Shown piece after piece: positions 59,240 through 64,000 of a stretch of 64,000 nt of DNA. Under the pieces are notes generated by a model. That model saw only the letters and a list, made by a program, of their open reading frames with translations. It was not told where the DNA came from and did not search any database. Position 1 is the stretch's first letter; every line of letters starts with the position of its first letter. The translations under genes were made by a program, and so were the position numbers. Source of the DNA: Aphrophora alni (lineage: Eukaryota; Arthropoda; Insecta; Hemiptera; Aphrophoridae); contig OY740765.1 in assembly GCA_963513935.1 (NCBI GenBank), positions 72,857,638 through 72,921,637 on the forward strand, read 5' to 3'.

Positions 59240-60577
59240 ACAATAAGTGAGACCCTGAGGAGCACTTCTTTTCTTCTTTTTTTTTTTTAATTGAGTGTTT
59301 CTGTGGTTCAAGAGTTTTGTCGACCAATGCCCCATGGAGTGCTTATACAAAATATAGTAAAAATCAATCAGTTAGTTTCACATGATAGTGTAATTTAGTG
59401 TAGCCTATATAAATACAAAACAAAAATACTTTGTTTTTAAATAACTTGATGAAATTTTTTTCTGTCAAATGATTATAATTTCAAACTTATATCATTGATT
59501 TTTCTATGGTTTAAATCTAAGGTCAGTTATCTAAATAAATAAATAAAGGTGTCTTCTTTTTCTTTTCATACACCCTCTACTATATTTCTTTGATATACTT
59601 GTATGTGTAGTATTTAAATATACTTCGTAGCTCACAATACCGGGTTACCGGCATCTAGATAGCTATGAACATTTACATTTTCAAATTTAAAGATTTAATT
59701 AAATTCATAATATCTTTAGTTTTTTAAATAATAATTAAAAATTAAAAATTTTAAAGTATTGTTTTTATTTGTAAAAATACAAATACCATGTTTTTGTTGT
59801 TGTTAGAATTTCCTGATTTCAAGATTTATTTATCACTTGGTATTTTCATAACATTTCCAAATATGGCTGTGTGATTGAAGCTTAGGGAATTCTACACCAC
59901 TTTTCTACAGAGCTAGACTACGTTCTGGGGGTGCTTTAAACAGTAAATGTCACAAATGTGTTTGGTGAAGTAAATTATTTTGAAGTTATCAAATATTTTC
60001 AAAGTAAGTCAAAGCAAATATTTAAATTATAATACCAGGAATGAATCGGTGTGTTAAATATTATTATTCTAACCCAAGTAATAGGTTATGACTGTTCCAG
60101 ATATTGTTTCCATACTTTTGTTTACTCTTTTAACTTTGACGATATTCCGATCTATTAATCAGCCGATTAATTATTATTGTTTGATTTGTTAGTATCTCAT
60201 TGATTTGAAATTAGTTTTATAAACAAAATGTTCAGGTTTATAGTGTTTCTTCTTTCTAGGCCTAATTTTTTTTTTTTTATGATTTGATTCGTTTATCACA
60301 TAATTAAAGAATGATTTAACAGTCCTGTTTGAAATTAAACTGTAAGTATAAAAGCTGGCAATGAGATGGCCAATTTTTAATAATTATATACTTATGTAAC
60401 TATTGTAAAAGTTGAAAATATATATGGATATTTCAATAATAACCTACAAATCTAGGTTTAATAACTGAATGTTAGAGACTATTTATCGAAACAGTTGGAC
60501 TGCTGTAGGCTAAAAGTAGGTCCGTCGACTAAAGATGTGTAAGATTTACAACATGTAAATTTAAACATGATAATAAA
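59240..60577. other. AT-rich sequence, no gene seen
   Basis: No frame, repeat or element end supported. Confidence 0.45.
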
Positions 60578-60585
60578 ATGTTTAA

Positions 60586-61017
60586 GGCAATTGTTTACTG
60601 TAGCTGCAACCGTTCTTTTTGGCGATTTTTTTACATACCCTATTTATTAATAACAAAAACGTTTTCACTGCCGAGCTAACTTTTTCATGAAAAAAAAAAA
60701 CAAAACAATTTTAACTTTTCTAGGTTAAGGACTATTGCGAATTACCTGTCCTAAGCGTAAATTTGAGAAAAAGAAGAAATTTTGCGTACATTCTCAAGCG
60801 GTCACCCCTCCACATACTAACCGTGCTCAGTGTTGCTTGACTTCAGTGATATGCCTATAAATTCATTGAATTCCGTAGTTTTGAAATAGTGATTTTTCTG
60901 TGAAAAAGTTGGCTCTGCTTTGAAAACGTATTTAATTATTAATAAATAAGGTATGTAGAATATGATTAATAAAAAAATCACCAAAAAGACTGGTTGTAGT
61001 TACATTAAACAATTACC
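60586..61017. mobile_element. 432-bp Merlin-type MITE with long inverted arms
   Basis: Ends GGCAATTGTTTACTG and, inverted, GGTAATTGTTTAATG. The arms of about 130 bp share CTTTTTGGxGATTTTTTTA, ACATACCxTATTTATTAATA and AACTTTTTCA. The flanking 8 bp are ATGTTTAA (60578-60585) and ATATTTAA (61018-61025), 7 of 8 identical. The ACATACC...GTTTTC arm segment is also found in the element at 31520-33310, placing both in one family. The centre here lacks the hairpin core. Confidence 0.8.
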
Positions 61018-61350
61018 ATATTTAATTACTTAAATTGCACAAGAGTCCAAGCCGAGCAACTATGTGGTAATATAAATGTAGGGCTTTTTTGTTTTTTATT
61101 TTACTCTGTAAGAGAGGAGAAAATGTATTTTTCACAGTCTATAGGCTTACTAGTTTGTAAGTCTTATTTTTGACATCTCAGAGCTAAGAAATGTTTGCAT
61201 CAATCACATCAATTTGGCACAGAATTATATCTATCTTTGGATAGGCAGATCTTTTTTACCTGATCAAAGATTCTACAGTACATGGTAGTGTTCTGATATG
61301 TATAACTTATACTTATCTGACCTTATTTTTGGTATAATATATCTTAGAAT
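61018..61350. other. AT-rich spacer between two MITEs
   Basis: Nothing recognised. Confidence 0.4.
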
Positions 61351-62311
61351 GCTATAAATATAAAGTTTACATGCTGGTTGAATTTAGTGGTGAGAAATCT
61401 TTTACTATCTACCTTTATTTGAAAGAATTAGATTATATTTGATGTCGGAAGACACTTTTGAAGTACAAAAATCCATTAGTTTAGTAGAAAATAAAAAATA
61501 TAATAGCACAAAATTCAGGTGAGGTTATGAATGCTGATGTTAATATAAATGTCCATGTTAAACTATTTACCTTGTTTGTCATAAATCTCATGTTTTTTGA
61601 TAAAATGATATACATATTTCAAGTTTAAAAAAATCATTAATATATCATTATTTCTCAAGAAAATCACAATATTGTCAGTGGGAACAATATTTATTAAGTA
61701 AGAAACGTACCTACGTGTATACTTTACATGAATTTACGCACAAATTATCGCAACTGCCACCCTAATATTAGAATGTTGTTAGAATTAAAAGTAGGCCTAA
61801 TGAAACAATGGTCTGAGAAGGTAATTATATATACCTTCCCAGACCTTAGTTCTTTATTAGGTCTGGCTAAGTAACTATATATATTGTTACCTTCCCAGAC
61901 CTAATAAAGAGCAAAGGTCTGGGAAGGTAACTATATATAACTACATTACCAGACATTTAGTTCCTTTACTAGGTCTGGCTAGGTCAATTTATATATTTAT
62001 ATATTGACTTGCCGAGAGCTGGTTCACATGATTCTGAAATCATACGGTGTAGATTACTAATTAATGACACGCTATTCTGATACCTATGCTTGACATGAAA
62101 CCTAGATGCATATAGATATTCTCATTGTATCCTGTACATCGAATCTAAACTTGTAAATTGCTTAGTTCTGACAGAAATATTGGATTTTAGTACTTCAAAA
62201 GTGTCTTCCGACATCAAATATAATATAATTATTTCAAATTAAGGTAGATAGTAAACGACTTTATGATTTTTCGCCACTAAATTTAACCGGCATGTACAAT
62301 CTATATTTACC
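61351..62311. mobile_element. 961-bp palindromic Merlin-type MITE with four hairpin cores
   Basis: Outer arms: TTTACATGCTGGTTGAATTT near 61368 with its inverse near 62283; TTTGATGTCGGAAGACACTT and TTGAAGTAC near 61438-61466 with their inverse near 62199-62223. The right end reads GGTAAATATAG in inverse; the left is GCTATAAATATA. Flanking 8 bp: CTTAGAAT (61343-61350) and CTTAGAAC (62312-62319), 7 of 8 identical. The centre is a run of four hairpins (61810-62021). No transposase frame. Confidence 0.8.
61810..62021. repeat. Run of four short hairpins with a shared core
   Basis: Hairpins at 61810-61845 (GGTCTGAGAAGGTA / TACCTTCCCAGACC), 61859-61902 (AGGTCTGGCTAAGTAAC / GTTACCTTCCCAGACCT), 61916-61954 (GTCTGGGAAGGTAACTATA / inverse with changes) and 61971-62021 (AGGTCTGGCTAGGTCAA / more diverged). 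Each has a short AT loop. Confidence 0.88.
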
Positions 62312-62319
62312 CTTAGAAC

Positions 62320-63155
62320 TAGGTTAGATTTATCAGTGATCAGTGCCATAGACTAGGCCTCATATTCCCAGAACAGTATTTCCAGGTAAATATTCGTATT
62401 AAATTTAATAAACTGTGCACATACTTTTTGAAGAACATTGCACAAAAACAAAACAAATTTAAATATAATTGTTAACTTATTAAGAAAGTATTTTATTATT
62501 ATTTTTTAAATGAAACAGTTTTATAATGACAACCAAGGTTAATTTTCAATATTTGTCAATACTCCATGACCACTTTTTGTTTATTTATTTATTTTTTATC
62601 TGTGGTTTGATTATCATTGTGGAGAATACACTATCATTGATTTTGAAAAATTAAATTTCAAAGATAATACTATAATGTTGTTTTCCGTATTTGACAAATA
62701 TCTTCAAACTGAACATTCTCAGAGAGGTAGTTCTATGATGTCACTTATTTAGATAGTTGAGTTCATTTCAGCAAAATTTTATCTTTAGAGCCGATTGTGG
62801 AAAAATTAGTAGACTTGTTTTATATGTTTCTTTAAGGAACTCCAAATTTTGAATTATGATAATTATATTTTAAGAGCTTACTCTAAATGTAACAAGAACT
62901 ACTATATCCAAAATATGAACAAAATCAGTCATGCTATTCATTTTCCTTGACAGATATCTTCTGTCTGAATTTTGGGGGTGAAGGGGAAATCGATATGTTT
63001 GAACAGAATAAAGCTATTTGTGTAAAACACTTTAAATCGATTTTATTTTTGTCACCATATTTTTTTTACTAAATACAGGGTATGTAAAAGTAAAAATGAG
63101 TATATAGCTTCATCTTTAAAACCTAGATCTCTGAAATGGCCAGATTAATTTAATA
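62320..63155. other. AT-rich sequence, no gene seen
   Basis: No frame or element end supported. Confidence 0.45.
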
Positions 63156-63163
63156 ATAATAAG

Positions 63164-63775
63164 GGTAAATATTCATTCAACATTATTATCGGATTTTGTT
63201 ATACAAATTTTGAAATCATTAATTAATTACAGTGTATTCAAACAATCAGATCATATTATTTGTTGGAAAACATGTTTCAAGTCCCAAAATGCATTTCTTC
63301 ACTGTCAAATAACAAATAGAAAACAGGGGAATCCAGCCATTATTAGGTTAAATCCAGCTGTGGTTACGAAAGTCTACGTTAATATGTAAGACTACGTTAG
63401 TCAAGTTAGTGGATGTGTCTGATGTTTATTATTAAAACTATTTGTCATGATAAAAAATGTTTTTTTATTATGTCTGGCTAGTTGACTATATATATAGTCA
63501 CCTATCTAGACCTAATGAAACAAGTGATCACAACATTCACTGACTTGATGAATGGAGTTATCAATATTAGGCCTAATGTAGGAATTTTATTCATAACCTG
63601 AGCTATATTTCGTACTTTTATATTTCTTATTTTGTACTAAAATAATGCATTTTGGGACTTGAAATGTGTCTTCCGACAAATAATATGAACTGACTGTAAG
63701 AATACAAGGTAAATAGTTAACGATTTCATAATTTTTAAAACAAAATCCGATAATAATGTACAATGAATATTTACT
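63164..63775. mobile_element. 612-bp palindromic Merlin-type MITE with central hairpin core
   Basis: Ends GGTAAATATTCATTCAACAT and, inverted, AGTAAATATTCATTGTACAT. The arms share ATTATTATCGGATTTTGTT, TCATATTATTTGTxGGAA and TTTCAAGTCCCAAAATGCAT. Centre: hairpin 63472-63511, GTCTGGCTAGTTGACTATAT and the inverse with three changes. The flanking 8 bp, ATAATAAG (63156-63163) and AAAATTAG (63776-63783), agree at 6 of 8 positions. The minus-strand frame at 63587-63811 lies in the right arm and is not a gene. Confidence 0.8.
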
Positions 63776-63783
63776 AAAATTAG

Positions 63784-64000
63784 TATTGATCAGAATTATT
63801 ACATTTATCACCAGAGAGTATCAATGGTCTTGATTTCCCAGAAGAACTCTTTCTCAGAAATGATAGTGATGAGTCATAGCCTCTGAAAAATATAATAAAA
63901 CTACTTAACCAATAGCTACCAAATGTTCATTAGGTTTTTTACTACTACAGTGCAAGAGTATTTCAAACCCAGTCTTTTCCCCCCAGATCAAATAGTTATC
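63784..64000. other. Window end, nothing recognised
   Basis: AT-rich; no feature supported. Confidence 0.4.

Overview
The window is AT-rich, intron-containing and dominated by transposable elements. It looks like a large animal genome, most likely an insect: the carboxypeptidase D (silver-type) exons, the zinc-finger/tyrosine-recombinase, Mutator-like, Merlin and DUF7869-like transposase families, and the Ty3/Gypsy and RNase H-bearing LINE elements all point to arthropods. No bacterial-style operons, rRNA or CRISPR arrays are visible. The only recognisable host gene is part of a metallocarboxypeptidase gene on the minus strand: exon 1 with signal peptide at 33447-33899 and exon 2 at 23820-24055, separated by an intron of about 9.4 kb. 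I could not find later exons in the remaining 23.8 kb downstream.

Layout. 0-5 kb: a degenerate ~150-bp tandem repeat, then a broken zinc-finger/tyrosine-recombinase gene (2.76-4.92 kb). 5.1-10.1 kb: a degenerate ~125-130-bp satellite split by a near-complete but internally deleted LINE with a 15-bp target duplication. 11-13 kb: several short tandem arrays (109 bp, 30 bp, 125 bp, AT). 15.9-17.3 kb: a ~340-bp tandem repeat, one copy of which carries a 444-bp TA-inserted element. 21.7-23.4 kb: a foldback element. 23.8-33.9 kb: the carboxypeptidase exons, whose intron holds a solo LTR 36 bp from the exon 2 acceptor, a 30-bp minisatellite, and a palindromic element with a Merlin transposon nested in it. 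34-36 kb: two more inverted-repeat elements. 37.9-50.6 kb: the 5' half of an old Gypsy element, then a complete, young-looking Gypsy element (LTRs 2084-2090 bp, one intact gag-pol frame of 1516 codons, TCAT duplication). 50.7-54.8 kb: a decayed Mutator-like transposase and a decayed LINE. 56.2-57.9 kb: an intact 579-codon transposase-like frame. 58.7-64 kb: one 467-bp inverted-repeat element and three palindromic elements with ~8-bp duplications.

Most notable signal. At least five palindromic elements (31.1-34.6 kb and 60.5-63.8 kb) have ends beginning GGTA or close to it and ~8-bp target duplications, matching the ends and duplication of the Merlin copy at 32191-33258. Four of them, although their outer arms differ, carry at their centre of symmetry the same short hairpin core (consensus about GGTYTGGCYAGGTNRC, then TATATA, then its reverse complement). 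In two places the AT loop of this core appears to have grown into a long AT microsatellite. This suggests a Merlin-dependent family organised around a conserved cruciform core.
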